Position numbers and translations under genes: made by a program
Assembly: GCA_016946835.1 (NCBI GenBank)
Contig: JACVTC010000054.1
Span: 679,501 to 743,500, forward strand
Origin: Neocallimastix lanati (nom. inval.)
Lineage: Eukaryota; Neocallimastigomycota; Neocallimastigomycetes; Neocallimastigales; Neocallimastigaceae
Direction: 5' to 3'
Length of the DNA stretch: 64,000 nucleotides
The notes under the pieces: model-generated
Databases searched by the model: none
The model's input: the letters and a program-made list of their open reading frames with translations, nothing else
Told to the model about the DNA's origin: nothing
Shown: positions 26,075 to 38,273 of the stretch, piece by piece
Layout: every line of letters begins with the position of its first letter
Position numbering within the stretch: the stretch's first letter is position 1

Positions 26075-27559
26075 TTAAAGTGGAGGATTGGCATTCTTAA
26101 TACCTTGTTCAAAGTGCTTTTGGAACCATTGACCAGCTTCTGGTGCTGGTTTCATGGCTGTTTCATGTCCACAATAACCATCGAAACGAGCTGCACTTTC
26201 ATCTGAGGTACCATCTGATTCTCCAAGTGGTTTAATCCAATAGAATGCATCAAGATAATCCATTCCTGAAACTGGATTAGCTTGTGGTCTAGCACCAACA
26301 CCAACTCCTGTTTGGTTACACCATTCTCCTGGATGTTTACGATCAACCTTCTTACCATTACGTGAAGTATCACTAACGAAGTAAACTGATTTAATTCCAG
26401 CTGAAACGAAATCTTTATGAATAGCTTCTAAATATCTCTTTTCATCTGGACATGGATTCCATTCAGTATCTGGACCACGAGAAAGAGTTGGATCTTCCCA
26501 TGGAGTATAATTAGCAACATTATCAGTGAAACCACGAACTTCACCTGGTGCTCCGGAACTGATAACTTTAGAATAAACTTTAGCAGCCTTTTCACGATTA
26601 TCATCCCAACCTAACCAGAAAGCATGTCCAATATCAAGATACATAGCAACATGTTTAAGAACACCAAACTTTTGAATTAAGTAGGCATGTCCATCGAGAT
26701 AATACTTTTCGGAATCACGACAAGCAGGAGTAGAGTCGAGATTGGTAACTAAATTAGCAAGTGAATCTGGTTCAATAATAAGAACAACAGGTTGAGATTT
26801 GTAAGTTTTCAATTTTTCTTCAATGACATCAATATATTCATTTTTGTAACGAGCCCAATCTGAATCATTAGCGAGGAGTTCACCATTAGAAGCAAGAGCA
26901 TGACAATCACGACCTGGTAAATCATAAACAACGAAAACGGTTAAAACTTTTTTATTTCCAGTTTGTTGAGCAAGAGCTCCCTTTAAATTCTTTTCTAACC
27001 ATTCATTCATATTTTTAATAGTATCTAACCAAATAGCATTTGAAAAAGTTTTCATTTTTTCAGCTTTAGAAATAAGAGAAGAATCGGACATTTGAGCGAT
27101 GGCAGCATCAACTTCAGCAGTGTAATATGGATTAATGAAAAATTCAACATCCTTGAATGGATTACCATTATGAGAATATTGATCACCTGGAGTAACATTG
27201 ACATCATTACCATCATTACCTTGATTAACTGGAGTATTACCACCTGATGATCCAGTTGGAATACCACACCAATCGCCATTTTCAACACCCCATGCTCCGT
27301 CATTATCGGTATACCAAACTTCGGCACTTGAAGAAGAACAACAAGGATAACCTAAAGCGGTAGACCAACAAGAAGCTGAAGATGAAGTATTTCCAATACC
27401 ACACCAATTACCATTTTCAACACCCCAATCACCATCATTATCTGTATAAGCGACGGTATTTCCTGAACAACAAGGATAACCTAATCTAGTAGAGAAACAA
27501 TCAGCAGAAGCTTTAGCAGCGATAGCAGCAATAGTAGTTAAAGCAATGGAGGCCTTCAT
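26075..27559 (-). CDS. cel6A: GH6 cellobiohydrolase with two fungal dockerins, copy A
   Basis: Secreted cellulase, 494 residues, no intron. GH6 enzymes release cellobiose from non-reducing chain ends with inversion. Residues 1-19 are a signal peptide ending ASA. Two fungal dockerins follow (about 20-55 and 63-100), each with a C...CC...C pattern (C21, C30, C31, C53; C64, C73, C74, C98) and a YTDNDG core. These should dock the enzyme into the extracellular cellulosome. After a Gly/Asn linker, the GH6 domain (about 131-494) carries YDLPGRDC with the probable acid D218, IEPDSLANL with D265, GESDGTSD with D449, and the conserved cysteine pairs C219/C280 and C414/C463. All expected catalytic residues are present. 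Copy-specific residues are A6, A12, Q113, N240 and V245. The symbol follows family convention only. Confidence 0.96.
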   Translation of the reverse strand: MKASIALTTIAAIAAKASADCFSTRLGYPCCSGNTVAYTDNDGDWGVENGNWCGIGNTSSSASCWSTALGYPCCSSSSAEVWYTDNDGAWGVENGDWCGIPTGSSGGNTPVNQGNDGNDVNVTPGDQYSHNGNPFKDVEFFINPYYTAEVDAAIAQMSDSSLISKAEKMKTFSNAIWLDTIKNMNEWLEKNLKGALAQQTGNKKVLTVFVVYDLPGRDCHALASNGELLANDSDWARYKNEYIDVIEEKLKTYKSQPVVLIIEPDSLANLVTNLDSTPACRDSEKYYLDGHAYLIQKFGVLKHVAMYLDIGHAFWLGWDDNREKAAKVYSKVISSGAPGEVRGFTDNVANYTPWEDPTLSRGPDTEWNPCPDEKRYLEAIHKDFVSAGIKSVYFVSDTSRNGKKVDRKHPGEWCNQTGVGVGARPQANPVSGMDYLDAFYWIKPLGESDGTSDESAARFDGYCGHETAMKPAPEAGQWFQKHFEQGIKNANPPL

Positions 27560-27690
27560 TTTTATTTTTACTTTTTTTTTTTTTAGTTTTTTATAAAAAT
27601 AAAATTAAATAAATAAATATAAATATTTTTATTAATAAAATTTATAAAGTAAATCAATACTTTTTTAAAATTAAATTTATTTGAAATTTT

Positions 27691-27720
27691 TTATATTTAA
27701 AATAATTTTCTACCAGAGAA
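27691..27720 (-). promoter_or_regulatory. Conserved upstream element of GH6 copy A
   Basis: A 30-bp block containing CTCTGGTAGAAAATTATTTT in gene orientation, 132-161 bases before the ATG. It appears identical before all four GH6 genes. Its role is inferred: transcription factor site, core promoter or 5' UTR element. Confidence 0.55.
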
Positions 27721-28640
27721 AACAATTATTAATAAACAAAAAATTAAAGTGAAAAATATTTATTTTTATACTTTTCTATTTCTCCATTATTCCATAGTTT
27801 TAATTAATTATAAATGTAACAAAATTGTATCCATAAAATAAATAAATAATTTTTTATAAATTTCAAATTAAATTATTCCATTCTTTTTAAAATTAAAAAA
27901 TTATTTAATTAACTTCATTAATAACAATAGAATTTTTAATTCAAAAGTATTCGTTAAAATTAATATAACTACTTATTTTGTAAATAAAATTAAATAATTA
28001 AATTTAAAATTTTACTACTATTTTAATAATTATTATTATTACAATTATTTATAAAATTTTTATTTAAATTTTAAATTTTTTATAATATATTTTACTTTTT
28101 TTTTTTTTTATTTAATAAATTTTATATTTATTAAAGTTATATTCATTACTGATTGTTTCATAAAATAATGAAATATTTAAAATGTTTATAATTTATATAT
28201 ATATTTTTTTATATTTTATATATTTATATTTTATATTTTAATATTTTATATTTTATTACTTTATATTTTATATTTACAAATATTGTTATCATTGAATATA
28301 AATGATTTAATCAAAATTAATAAAATAAATAAAATATAGAATATTTTTTTATATATCAATAAAATAATAAAATTATAGATATCTTTCCATATCAAATCTC
28401 ATTATAAAATTTTATTTATTTAATATATATATATTTAATATATTATTTAAACTTTCCAAACTATCAATTTCTTTGTTATCAATAATAATTTACTTAAGTA
28501 ATTATTCCAAGCTTATTTTTGGATGTAATATTAATATTTTAAATGGTTTATAAATTAAATGAATATATGCTATAGTATAATGACTAGTATTTTAAATAAA
28601 AATTAAAATTATTAATATTCTTTATAAGCTCCTAATCAAA
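27721..28640 (-). repeat. Extended upstream repeat of GH6 copy A
   Basis: Homology with the region upstream of copy D (about 40,745-41,683) runs through most of this stretch. Landmarks include ATTGTTTCATAAAATA, GGAATAATTACTTAAGT, AACTTTCCAAACTATCAATT and ATGCTATAGTATAATG. Copy B shares part of it. It marks the duplicated unit as gene plus about 1 kb upstream. Confidence 0.75.
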
Positions 28641-29249
28641 AAAATTTTTAATATAGTTTATATTATATTTAATCCTTAAATTTTTTTTTAGGATAATATA
28701 ATAAAATATTAAAATAATTTATTATTAGTAGTTATTTATAATTTAAATGTTTCCCATAATTTTTAAACAAATATAAATTAATTGTAAATGTTTCAATTTT
28801 ATTAAAATTTTTATTATATATTACATTTTTTTTAATTATTTAATTTATTAATAATTTGTATATATTTTAATTTATATGATATATTATTAAATATTATAGG
28901 GGAGGTTGCATTAAGCCAATTTTCACGTGATATATATAAATTTGTGGCTATAGCTATATAATGCTACATAATATTATTTTATTGTATTATTTTGTTATTT
29001 CAATTTTTAAATGAATAATTAAATAAATCATATAATGGTTAGATTTTATAATTTTAAACTGTATAAATTTAATAAGCTTTATAAATTAAATTTTTGAATG
29101 AAAGAATTCTGATTATTTCGTTTGGTTATTCCTCATTTTTTAATTATTTATTATAAAATAATATTTATATTATATTATTTAAATCAGTTAAACAATCAAA
29201 CCACAAATTAATAGTATTATTTCTATTACATTTAGTATCAATTAATATT
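28641..29249. other. Spacer with a small mixed-composition patch
   Basis: AT-rich DNA without genes. A short patch at about 28,897-28,960 (GGGGAGGTTGCATTAAGCC) has unusual G content but no recognisable identity. Confidence 0.5.
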
Positions 29250-30130
29250 TTTGTAGTGTTCAATTAAGACACTGATTTTATTAGCTTTATTTATTGCTCT
29301 TTTTTTTATTTTCCAAATTCCTCTTATTTTTCTTTGATAATCATAATATGGTAAATGTTCAAGTTCATTTAATTTATCTATTAATTCATAATAAGATGAT
29401 ATTGTTGGAAATAAATTATTTAAATAACTATTGATTCTGCAATTATAATATTATTGTTACATGTATTAGCATTTTTTTTTTTTTAATTTTTTAAATGTTA
29501 TATATGTTTCTTGTCCTTTATTTTGTAATATTGCAAAAGAAGTAGTGTAAAAACTATCTAATTCTTTAGAGTAAGTTCTTATAATAAATATTTGATAACT
29601 AAATTTAGGGCAATAAAAAATGTACCATCAACAAATATATCATCATTATATTCTCTAAATAATTTTACATGAAAAGGAGATTGAAAAATTATTAAATTAA
29701 TATTTTTTGAATATCATAAAATTTTCACCTCACTTTGTTTTATAATATTTAGATTCATTAGGAATTTCAGTAAATGTTGTTACATTGGATGGTAGTTTTT
29801 ATTTAAATTTCTTGATATTTGGGATTTAATTGAATTATATTCTGAACATATAAATCTCATTTCTTTAGAAATTTTATTATTTAGGGGTTTTATTTTTATA
29901 CCATAAGGAATTGAACTTTTTTCAATTCCATCTTTAATTTTATGTTTCATTATAGATAGAGATACATCGTCTTCTTTTTCAGGATGATTATGTGAACTAT
30001 CATATTTTAAGATTTCTTTCTTATCATTTAAAATAATAAAATATTTACATTTATTTCTGTACATAAACTTTTGAATTATCTTTTCTTATATATGAAAAAT
30101 TAAATTTATATTTTTTATTAATAATAATTT
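29250..30130 (-). pseudogene. Decayed FLYWCH/MULE-type transposase
   Basis: Read on the minus strand from about 30,130, a FLYWCH-like zinc-binding segment appears (NKCKYFIILNDKKEI, then SSHNHPEKED). It is followed by a segment matching the MULE transposase core: DDIFVDGTFFIA (about 29,660), then after a one-base shift PKFSYQIFIIRTY and FAILQNKGQETY. The VDGTF, fYQ and NKxQETY spacing is typical of Mutator-like DDE transposases. Later pieces (YYELIDKLNEL, PYYDYQRKIRG) extend to about 29,270. Several stops and shifts show it is dead. I found no terminal inverted repeats. Confidence 0.72.
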
Positions 30131-30336
30131 ATTTTTTTCCTTTATTAGACTCACTTATATCAATAATAAGATTTTTTTTCATTTCTATATTTTTATAAAT
30201 ATTTTTTAATTATATAATTAAAATTATTATATTAATTATCCAATATTATTCTAAATACTAATTTTGAAAAATTAGTTTTTCAATTATTTGTAAAAAAAAA
30301 AAAAAATAAATAAAGAATGCAATAGTAATTACAAGT

Positions 30337-30790
30337 ATACAAAATAAAATAAAATAAAATAAATAGTAGAATATAAATATAAGTACAGATTGAATAAAAT
30401 AAAATAAAATAAATAGTAGAATATAAATATAAGTACAGATTGAATAAAATAAAAAAAAAATAAATAGTAGAATATAAATATAAGTACAGATTGAATAAAA
30501 TAGAATAAAATAAATAGTAGAATATAAATATAAGTACAGATTGAATAAAATAAAAAAAAAATAAATAGTAGAATATAAATATAAAGTACAGATTGAATAA
30601 AATAAAATAAAATAAATAGTAGAATATAAATATAAGTACAGATTGAATAAAATAAAATAAAATAAATAGTAGAATATAAATATAAGTACAGATTGAATAA
30701 AATAAAATAAAATAAATAGTAGAATATAAATATAAGTACAGATTGAATAAAATAAAATAAAATAAATAGTATATAAAATAAAATAAAGTA
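30337..30790 (+). repeat. Minisatellite array, forward orientation
   Basis: About eight units of 50 bp, each with AAATAGTAGAATATAAATAT then AGTACAGATTGAATAAAATA and AAAAT pentamers. Same family as 411-602. The open frame across it on the other strand arises because the unit length keeps one frame free of stops; it is not a gene. Confidence 0.92.
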
Positions 30791-31000
30791 AATATTTATC
30801 ATTATTTTTTATTAAAGAATATTAAAGACAATTTATTTTTAAAATGAAATGTTTTATTTAATATGTTAGAAAGCTAAAAAATCATTTATATTTAATGAGA
30901 TTATTAAAAATCAACAATATTGTTCTATGTATTAAATTATATCATCAATTGAATACAATAAAAATGTAAAAAAATTTTCATTTCTAAAACATCGATCTGT
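30791..31000. other. Loop of a large inverted repeat
   Basis: Unique AT-rich sequence between two oppositely oriented minisatellite arrays. Its edges carry inverted matches: TTTTTATTAAAGAATATTA (30,806-30,824) against TAATATTCTTTAATAAAAA (about 31,000-31,018). No coding content. Confidence 0.7.
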
Positions 31001-31610
31001 AATATTCTTTAATAAAAAAAATATTAGATATTTATTTTATTTTATTTTATTCAATCTGTTCTTTATATTTATATTTCTACTATTTATTTTATTTTATTTT
31101 ATTTTATTTTATTTTATTTTATTTTATTTTATTTTATTTTATTTTATTTTATTTTATTTTATTTTATTTTATTTTATTAAATCTGTACTTTATATTCATA
31201 TTTCTACTATTTATTCTATTTTATTTTATTTTATTAAACCTGTACTTTATATTCATATTTCTACTATTTATTCTATTTTATTTTATTTTATTTTATTTTA
31301 TTAAATCTGTACTTTATATTCATATTCTACTATTTATTTTATTTTATTTTATTTTATTTTATTTTATTAAATCTGTACTTTATATTCATATTCTACTATT
31401 TATTTTGTTTTATTTTATTTTATTTTATTTTATTTTTATTAATACTTTACACTTTTATATTACTTCACTATTTATTTTATTTTATCTTATTTTATTTTTA
31501 TTAATACTTTACACTTTTATATTACTTCACTATTTAATTTAATTTATTTTATTTTATTCAATCTGTACTTTATATTCATATTCTACTATTTATTTTTATT
31601 TTATATACTT
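31001..31610 (-). repeat. Minisatellite array, inverted orientation
   Basis: Reverse-complement copies of the same unit (AATCTGTACTTTATATTCAT, then TTCTACTATTTATT, then TTTTA pentamers). There are about six clear units and two diverged ones (near 31,440-31,530, with ACTTTACACTTTTATATTAC). It includes one long uninterrupted TTTTA run at about 31,080-31,177. Confidence 0.9.
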
Positions 31611-32399
31611 ATTATTATTCTTTATTTATTTTTTTATTTGTTTGTTTATTTATTTATACATTTATTTTTTTTACATATAATTTTATTAAAATTTTTTATG
31701 GCGTCAACAAAAATTTTTACAAGCCATTAAAAATAAATGGCGTATTGAAAATTTGTATTATAAAAATTGGCGAAATGAACCACATTCAATATTATAATTT
31801 TACTATCTCAAAATAATAATAATAATTTAGAATAATATATTGATAAAGTATGAAGTTCAGGTTCGGTTTTTTTAAGGTTTGTTCTTTTAAATGGGAGATA
31901 TAATTTATATGTTTTATAAAAATTATTTTATTAAAATTTTATTTATTTAAAAGAACTACATTTACTTATTATTATTTAAAATGCAAACTAACATTTATTC
32001 CTAAAATTAATATTTATTTTCATATCTTGATCTCAAGAATTACTATAATTTACTATTTCTTATTCTTGGATAGAGAACTAAACTATTTCTAAGTATTTTT
32101 CTCTTTTATAATTATTTACTGTAATAAAGTTTTCTTATATTAAAGTATAATTAAAGTATAAATATTAATTTACTTTCACAGATTAATACATAAATTTATG
32201 CTTTTACTACATTTCTTATTAACATAAATTTATTATTAATTAGAGTTTTTATTTCTATTTCATATTCAATATTTAATAATAAATATTAATATTTATAATA
32301 AATAATTATAATAAATAATAATTATAATAAATAATAATAATTAAATAAAAATTTATTAAAATAAATAATTATGAATTATAATTACAATAATAAATAATT

Positions 32400-32438
<39 letters not shown>

Positions 32439-32805
32439 TATAATAATAATAAATTATAATATTATTAATATTAACTGATAAACAAAAAAACCAATAGATA
32501 AAACAGAAATTATTAAATAGAACATATTCAATATTTATATCCTATTTTAATGAATTTTATTTAATATTTTATCAATTATGTATATATTATATAAAAAAAT
32601 GAACTATTTTTATATATTTTTATTATTACCAGGATTTCACTTTTAAGACATAATTTATAAATATAAATACATAAATATATATATATATATTATTTTTTTT
32701 TTTAATGATTTTTATTTAAACTCTTTGAATTATTTCTTCATTTAATTAAATATAATTTATGATTATTTAATAAATTTGATGAGTAATGCAATTTAATCAA
32801 TAAAA
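31611..32805. other. Spacer and 3' flank of GH6 copy B
   Basis: Contains a stray arm of the fold-back motif (TTGGCGAAATGAACCAC, about 31,768) and AAT repeats near 32,410-32,440. The last 100 bases share 3'-flank sequence with copies C and D (in gene orientation TTTTATTGATTAAATTGCAT and GAAATAATTCAAA). No gene. Confidence 0.55.
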
Positions 32806-34290
32806 TTAAAGTGGAGGATTGGCATTCTTAATACCTTGTTCAAAGTGCTTTTGGAACCATTGACCAGCTTCTGGTGCTGGTTTCATGGCTGTTTCATGTC
32901 CACAATAACCATCGAAACGAGCTGCACTTTCATCTGAGGTACCATCTGATTCTCCAAGTGGTTTAATCCAATAGAATGCATCAAGATAATCCATTCCTGA
33001 AACTGGATTAGCTTGTGGTCTAGCACCAACACCAACTCCTGTTTGGTTACACCATTCTCCTGGATGTTTACGATCAACCTTCTTACCATTACGTGAAGTA
33101 TCACTAACGAAGTAAACTGATTTAATTCCAGCTGAAACGAAATCTTTATGAATAGCTTCTAAATATCTCTTTTCATCTGGACATGGATTCCATTCAGTAT
33201 CTGGACCACGAGAAAGAGTTGGATCTTCCCATGGAGTATAATTAGCAACATTATCAGTGAAACCACGAACTTCACCTGGTGCTCCGGAACTGATAACTTT
33301 AGAATAAACTTTAGCAGCCTTTTCACGATTATCATCCCAACCTAACCAGAAAGCATGTCCAATATCAAGATACATAGCAACATGTTTAAGAACACCAAAC
33401 TTTTGAATTAAGTAGGCATGTCCATCGAGATAATACTTTTCGGAATCACGACAAGCAGGAGTAGAGTCGAGATTGGTAACTAAATTAGCAAGTGAATCTG
33501 GTTCAATAATAAGAACAACAGGTTGAGATTTGTAAGTTTTCAATTTTTCTTCAATGACATCAATATATTCAGTTTTGTAACGAGCCCAATCTGAATCATT
33601 AGCGAGGAGTTCACCATTAGAAGCAAGAGCATGACAATCACGACCTGGTAAATCATAAACAACGAAAACGGTTAAAACTTTTTTATTTCCAGTTTGTTGA
33701 GCAAGAGCTCCCTTTAAATTCTTTTCTAACCATTCATTCATATTTTTAATAGTATCTAACCAAATAGCATTTGAAAAAGTTTTCATTTTTTCAGCTTTAG
33801 AAATAAGAGAAGAATCGGACATTTGAGCGATGGCAGCATCAACTTCAGCAGTGTAATATGGATTAATGAAAAATTCAACATCCTTGAATGGATTACCATT
33901 ATGAGAATATTGATCACCTGGAGTAACATTGACATCATTACCATCATTACCTGGATTAACTGGAGTATTACCACCTGATGAACCAGTTGGAATACCACAC
34001 CAGTCACCATTTTCAACACCCCATGCTCCGTCATTATCGGTATACCAAACTTCGGCACTTGAAGAAGAACAACAAGGATAACCTAAAGCGGTAGACCAAC
34101 AAGAAGCTGAAGATGAAGTATTTCCAATACCACACCAATTACCATTTTCAACACCCCAATCACCATCATTATCTGTATAAGCGACGGTATTTCCTGAACA
34201 ACAAGGATAACCTAATCTAGTAGAGAAACAATCAGCAGAAGCTTTAGCAGCGATAGTAGCAATAGTAGTTAAAACAATGGAGGCCTTCAT
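32806..34290 (-). CDS. cel6A: GH6 cellobiohydrolase with two fungal dockerins, copy B
   Basis: 494 residues with the same architecture as copy A: signal peptide (1-19), two dockerins, linker, and a GH6 domain with D218, D265 and D449 intact. It differs from A at only five residues (V6, T12, P113, T240, plus shared V245 state with A). Codons for G96-D97 read GGTGAC, as in copy C, whereas A and D read GGCGAT. It is tandem with A at 6.7-kb spacing and divergent from C. The 5' flank closely matches A and D from the ATG to beyond 200 bases. Likely functional and secreted to the cellulosome. Confidence 0.96.
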   Translation of the reverse strand: MKASIVLTTIATIAAKASADCFSTRLGYPCCSGNTVAYTDNDGDWGVENGNWCGIGNTSSSASCWSTALGYPCCSSSSAEVWYTDNDGAWGVENGDWCGIPTGSSGGNTPVNPGNDGNDVNVTPGDQYSHNGNPFKDVEFFINPYYTAEVDAAIAQMSDSSLISKAEKMKTFSNAIWLDTIKNMNEWLEKNLKGALAQQTGNKKVLTVFVVYDLPGRDCHALASNGELLANDSDWARYKTEYIDVIEEKLKTYKSQPVVLIIEPDSLANLVTNLDSTPACRDSEKYYLDGHAYLIQKFGVLKHVAMYLDIGHAFWLGWDDNREKAAKVYSKVISSGAPGEVRGFTDNVANYTPWEDPTLSRGPDTEWNPCPDEKRYLEAIHKDFVSAGIKSVYFVSDTSRNGKKVDRKHPGEWCNQTGVGVGARPQANPVSGMDYLDAFYWIKPLGESDGTSDESAARFDGYCGHETAMKPAPEAGQWFQKHFEQGIKNANPPL

Positions 34291-34416
34291 TTTTAAATTT
34301 TTTTTAGTTTTTTATTAAATAAAAATAAAATTATATAAATAAATATAAATATTTTTATTAATAAAATTTATAAAGTAAATCAATACTTTTTTAAAATTAA
34401 ATTTATTTGAAATTTT

Positions 34417-34446
34417 TTATATTTAAAATAATTTTCTACCAGAGAA
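34417..34446 (-). promoter_or_regulatory. Conserved upstream element of GH6 copy B
   Basis: Same 30-bp block as in the other three copies (CTCTGGTAGAAAATTATTTT in gene orientation), 127-156 bases before the ATG. Function inferred from its conservation and fixed position. Confidence 0.55.
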
Positions 34447-34961
34447 AAACAATTATTAATAAACAAAAAATTAAAGTGAAAAATATTTATTTTTATACTT
34501 TTTTATTTCTCCAATATTCCATAGTTTTAATAAATTATAAATGTTAAGAAATTGTTTCAATAAAATAAATAAATAATTTTTTATGAATTTCAAATTAAAT
34601 TATTCCATTCTTTTAAAATTAAAAAATTATTTAATTAAATACATTAATAACAATAGAATTTTTAATTCAAAAATTATTCGTTAAAATTAATATAACTTCA
34701 TGCTATGTAATATACTTATAATTTTAAATAAATTGAAATAATTAAATTTAAAATTTTACTACTATTATAATAATTATTATTATTACAATTATTTAAAAAT
34801 TCTTTTTTATATTATAATTTACTTTTTTATTTTATTTTATTTATTTTTATAATTTATTTATATATTTTAAATTTTAAATTTATTAAAATTATATTCTAAA
34901 TGGGTTGTTTAATAAAATAATTAAATAATTAAAATATATATTTTTATTATATTTTCTTAAA

Positions 34962-35002
<41 letters not shown>

Positions 35003-35290
35003 TTTATGTATATAAAATATTGTTATAATTGAGTATAAATGATTAAATCAAAATTAATAAAATTAATAAAATTAATAAAATTAATAAAGTTAATAAAATT
35101 AATAAAATTAATAAAATTAATAAAATATATAGAGATTTTTTTCTTTTTATTAATGAAATAATAAAATTATAGATATCTTTCCATTTCAAATATCATTATA
35201 ACATTTTATTTATTTAATATATGTATATATATTTAATATATTATTTAAACTTTCCAAACTATCAATTTCTTAATAGCAATAATTATTCTA
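34447..35290 (-). repeat. Extended upstream repeat of GH6 copy B
   Basis: Shares blocks with the upstream regions of A and D up to about AAACTTTCCAAACTATCAAT (35,248-35,267), but with insertions: a T run of about 40 bases (34,961-34,999) and a 9-bp TTAATAAAA minisatellite at about 35,045-35,126. Confidence 0.65.
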
Positions 35291-36744
35291 AGCTTTATAT
35301 AGTATAATAAATTTATTTAATTTGAATTTAATATTAATAATATTTGATTTTTATTAATAATATTAAAAAAAATCAGTTTTGATATTTTTATATTGATTAA
35401 ATTATTGTATTTGGTGATCCTTAGCTATTAATAAATTAATATTATTGTAGAAAATATTAATATTATTAGGACCGCATTAAAGAAAATATTCATTTATTAT
35501 ATTATTATTTATTAAGAACAGCTTAATATTTTTATTTTATAAAATAAAATATAAAATATTTTCATATATATTTGACTTAATATATAATTTTGATATTTTT
35601 TTAATAAAACTTTAATATTACGAACTATATAGAAATTCACTTACATTTTTTATGTTTTAAAATTTAAAGTTTTATAACATCTATTCTAAACAGACAAATA
35701 AAGTAATAAATAAATATAAAAAGCTTAAACAATTTTAATACATCATTATATTATTTTTTTCCTTTTTTGATTAATTCTTAAAGAAACAATTATTCAATGG
35801 ATATATAATATTATAAGAAATTAATTAATTAGGAGTAGTATTGATAACAATATAAATATTTATACCGTTTTTTGTAAATTTTTATTTAAAAATTTTAAAT
35901 TTTATAAAATATTATTAATAAAATCATATATTAATTTTTTTTACTTATTTTATTAAAAGAATATTTAAATATGAAATATAGAATTAAGAACTGTAATAAC
36001 TACGGTTCATATATCATATATCATATATTTATGCATATCAAATGAAATTATAATTTATGATACTAATAAAATTAAATTATATTTGTTTTAAATTATTATT
36101 ATTGTAATTATAATAATTATAATAATTTATTAATTATTGATTATTATTATTTACCGCTTTATATATATATAATATTTTATAAATAGGAAATAATAACTTG
36201 AATAATTAAATGATGATAATATGATGATGAAAAATGAATGATAACTTTTTTTTGAATAATTATTAGAATTGGTTTAATAAATTATACTGTTTATATTTTC
36301 ATACTGTTTATAGTAATATAAAAATTATAAAATAAAGTTTATATTAAAAGTGAATGAGACATTTATAATTAATTTAAATTATTTTATTTCAGGAATCATG
36401 GGAAACATTTTAAAAAGGAATATTAATAAAGTTTATTAGTTATATATTAATATTTTTTTTTTTTAAAAAAAAAAGGAGAAACAAAGTTATTTTTTATGAA
36501 ATAATTAAATACAATAATATTATTCAAAATGAATTTAAATTTAATATGATATGAAATAAAATAAAAACAAATGAGAGGATTTTTAATAAGAAGTTTGACA
36601 AATAAAATTTAAAATATTTTTTTTTTTATTTAAAATTTATATATCATATAGCCATATATATTTTAATGTTCATATAAAACATCTATATATAATTTATGAA
36701 GTGCTTTGATAGAAATAATATCTCAAAACGTTTTATTAAATTAA

Positions 36745-36784
<40 letters not shown>

Positions 36785-38030
36785 AACCCCTTTTTTTAAA
36801 ATATATAATATAAGATGTATAATAATTTTTTTTTAATATTCCATGTTTTATAAAATAATTAAATAAATGTATTTAGAAAAAAAATTTAATAAATATAAAA
36901 TAAAAAAAGTATATAACTTATTTAAAAAAATATTATTTCAATTTGCACATCAAATGAAATATTAAAATTAGGGATAATATAAATTATATTGAAAATTCTT
37001 TTATCAGTCGTTTCATGAATAATATTAATGATTTTAACTTCCATTTAAATATATATTTATTAAATATATTTTTTAAGTTTCCTATTACAAAATAAATTAT
37101 ATATAAATGTTCTTATACTTTATAAATTATAAAATAAAATTCTTTTTATGTTTAACTGTTTTATGAAACAATTTATATTAAATGAAATTATATTATTTGC
37201 TTTATAAAAAAAAAAAAAACTTTAAAAATATAAAAATATTGTTACTTATAGTTAATTATTTTAATATGATCTGATAACATAAGCCAAATGAAATTTTAAT
37301 TCAAGAATAAAAATAGGATAAATCTTGTTTATTAATGCTTATTATATATATAAATATATACCCATTAATATATTTATTAAATTACATATTATAAAATTAT
37401 GTATATGCTTATATAATTCATAAACTATTTGAAATATAAAATAATAATTTACTTATTTGAAATTTCATTTCAAAAGTATAATTAATTTAATATATTAATA
37501 ACATTTATTGATTTGAAAGTTTAAATATTAAAATATATAGACTATTGAAATATAAAGTTTAAAATACTTGACTGTTATTATTTTTAAATAGAAATTTTAA
37601 AATATTTATTAAAAATATATATTAATATTAATATACAAATTATAGAATTTGCATTTAAAGTAACGCCATTAAAATTCAAAATATAGAGTAATCCAAAAAA
37701 TTAAGATTAAAATAATTTATTTTTTGTACTTAATATTTTGTTCCATTGTTTTATGAAACAATTTATGAGAATTATAAATTAAAAGTATATATATTAATTT
37801 TAAAAATCTTGTCATATAAATTTGTTCAAATGTAAATCAAATATTAAATAGTTTATTAAATTTTAACAAATAAAATTTGAACTAAAATATATATTGAAAA
37901 ATTAGAATTTTAATATAATATTTTTTTTTAAAAAAAAAAAAAAAAAAAAACGGAATATTAAAAATTTAAATTAATATTAACTTAAAATTTATTTAATTTT
38001 ATTTATATTATTTGATTTTTTTTTAATAAA
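35291..38030. other. Centre of the divergent GH6 arrangement, gene-free
   Basis: No coding frame. It holds a 31-base T run next to AAAAAAAAACCCC (about 36,748-36,790). The near-palindrome TTGTTTTATGAAACAA occurs near 37,158 (as CTGTTTTATGAAACAA) and 37,747, and resembles the ATTGTTTCATAAAATA upstream of copies A and D. It may be decayed GH6 upstream sequence. The mirror axis of the four-gene arrangement falls here. Confidence 0.5.
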
Positions 38031-38117
38031 GTATTTAATAAATATAATGGAGAAATGGAAATAAAGTATAAAAATAAATACTTTTCATCTTTTATTTTTT
38101 GTTCATCAATAGTTGTT

Positions 38118-38147
38118 TTCTCTGGTAGAAAATTATTTTAAATATAA
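38118..38147 (+). promoter_or_regulatory. Conserved upstream element of GH6 copy C
   Basis: Same 30-bp block, 127-156 bases before the ATG. In this copy the sequence between the block and the ATG has diverged strongly from the other copies while the block itself is unchanged. That makes it the best candidate for a selected promoter element. Confidence 0.6.
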
Positions 38148-38273
38148 AAAAATTCAAATAAAATTTAATTTTTAAAAATTGTTAATATAACATAATAAAA
38201 TTTATTTATAAAAATACATATATATTTTTTAATATTAATTTTATACAATAAATAATTAAAAAAAAATTTAAAA

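Noticed and set aside
26152-27327. Secondary frames inside each GH6 gene
   Set aside because: They recur identically in all four copies because the coding sequence is nearly identical; they have no independent start context or domain.
26075-27559. Bacterial origin of the segment, suggested by intronless GH6 genes and dockerins
   Set aside because: The dockerins are the fungal Cys-rich type, the GH6 catalytic sequence is fungal-like, and flanks and codon use match the host. An ancient transfer cannot be judged from this window.
30329-30802. 157-codon minus-strand frame
   Set aside because: It lies wholly in the 50-bp minisatellite, whose unit avoids stops in one frame.
30337-31610. CRISPR-like repeat spacing
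   Set aside because: Whole units repeat with A/T pentamer runs between; there are no unique spacers, and the genome is eukaryotic.
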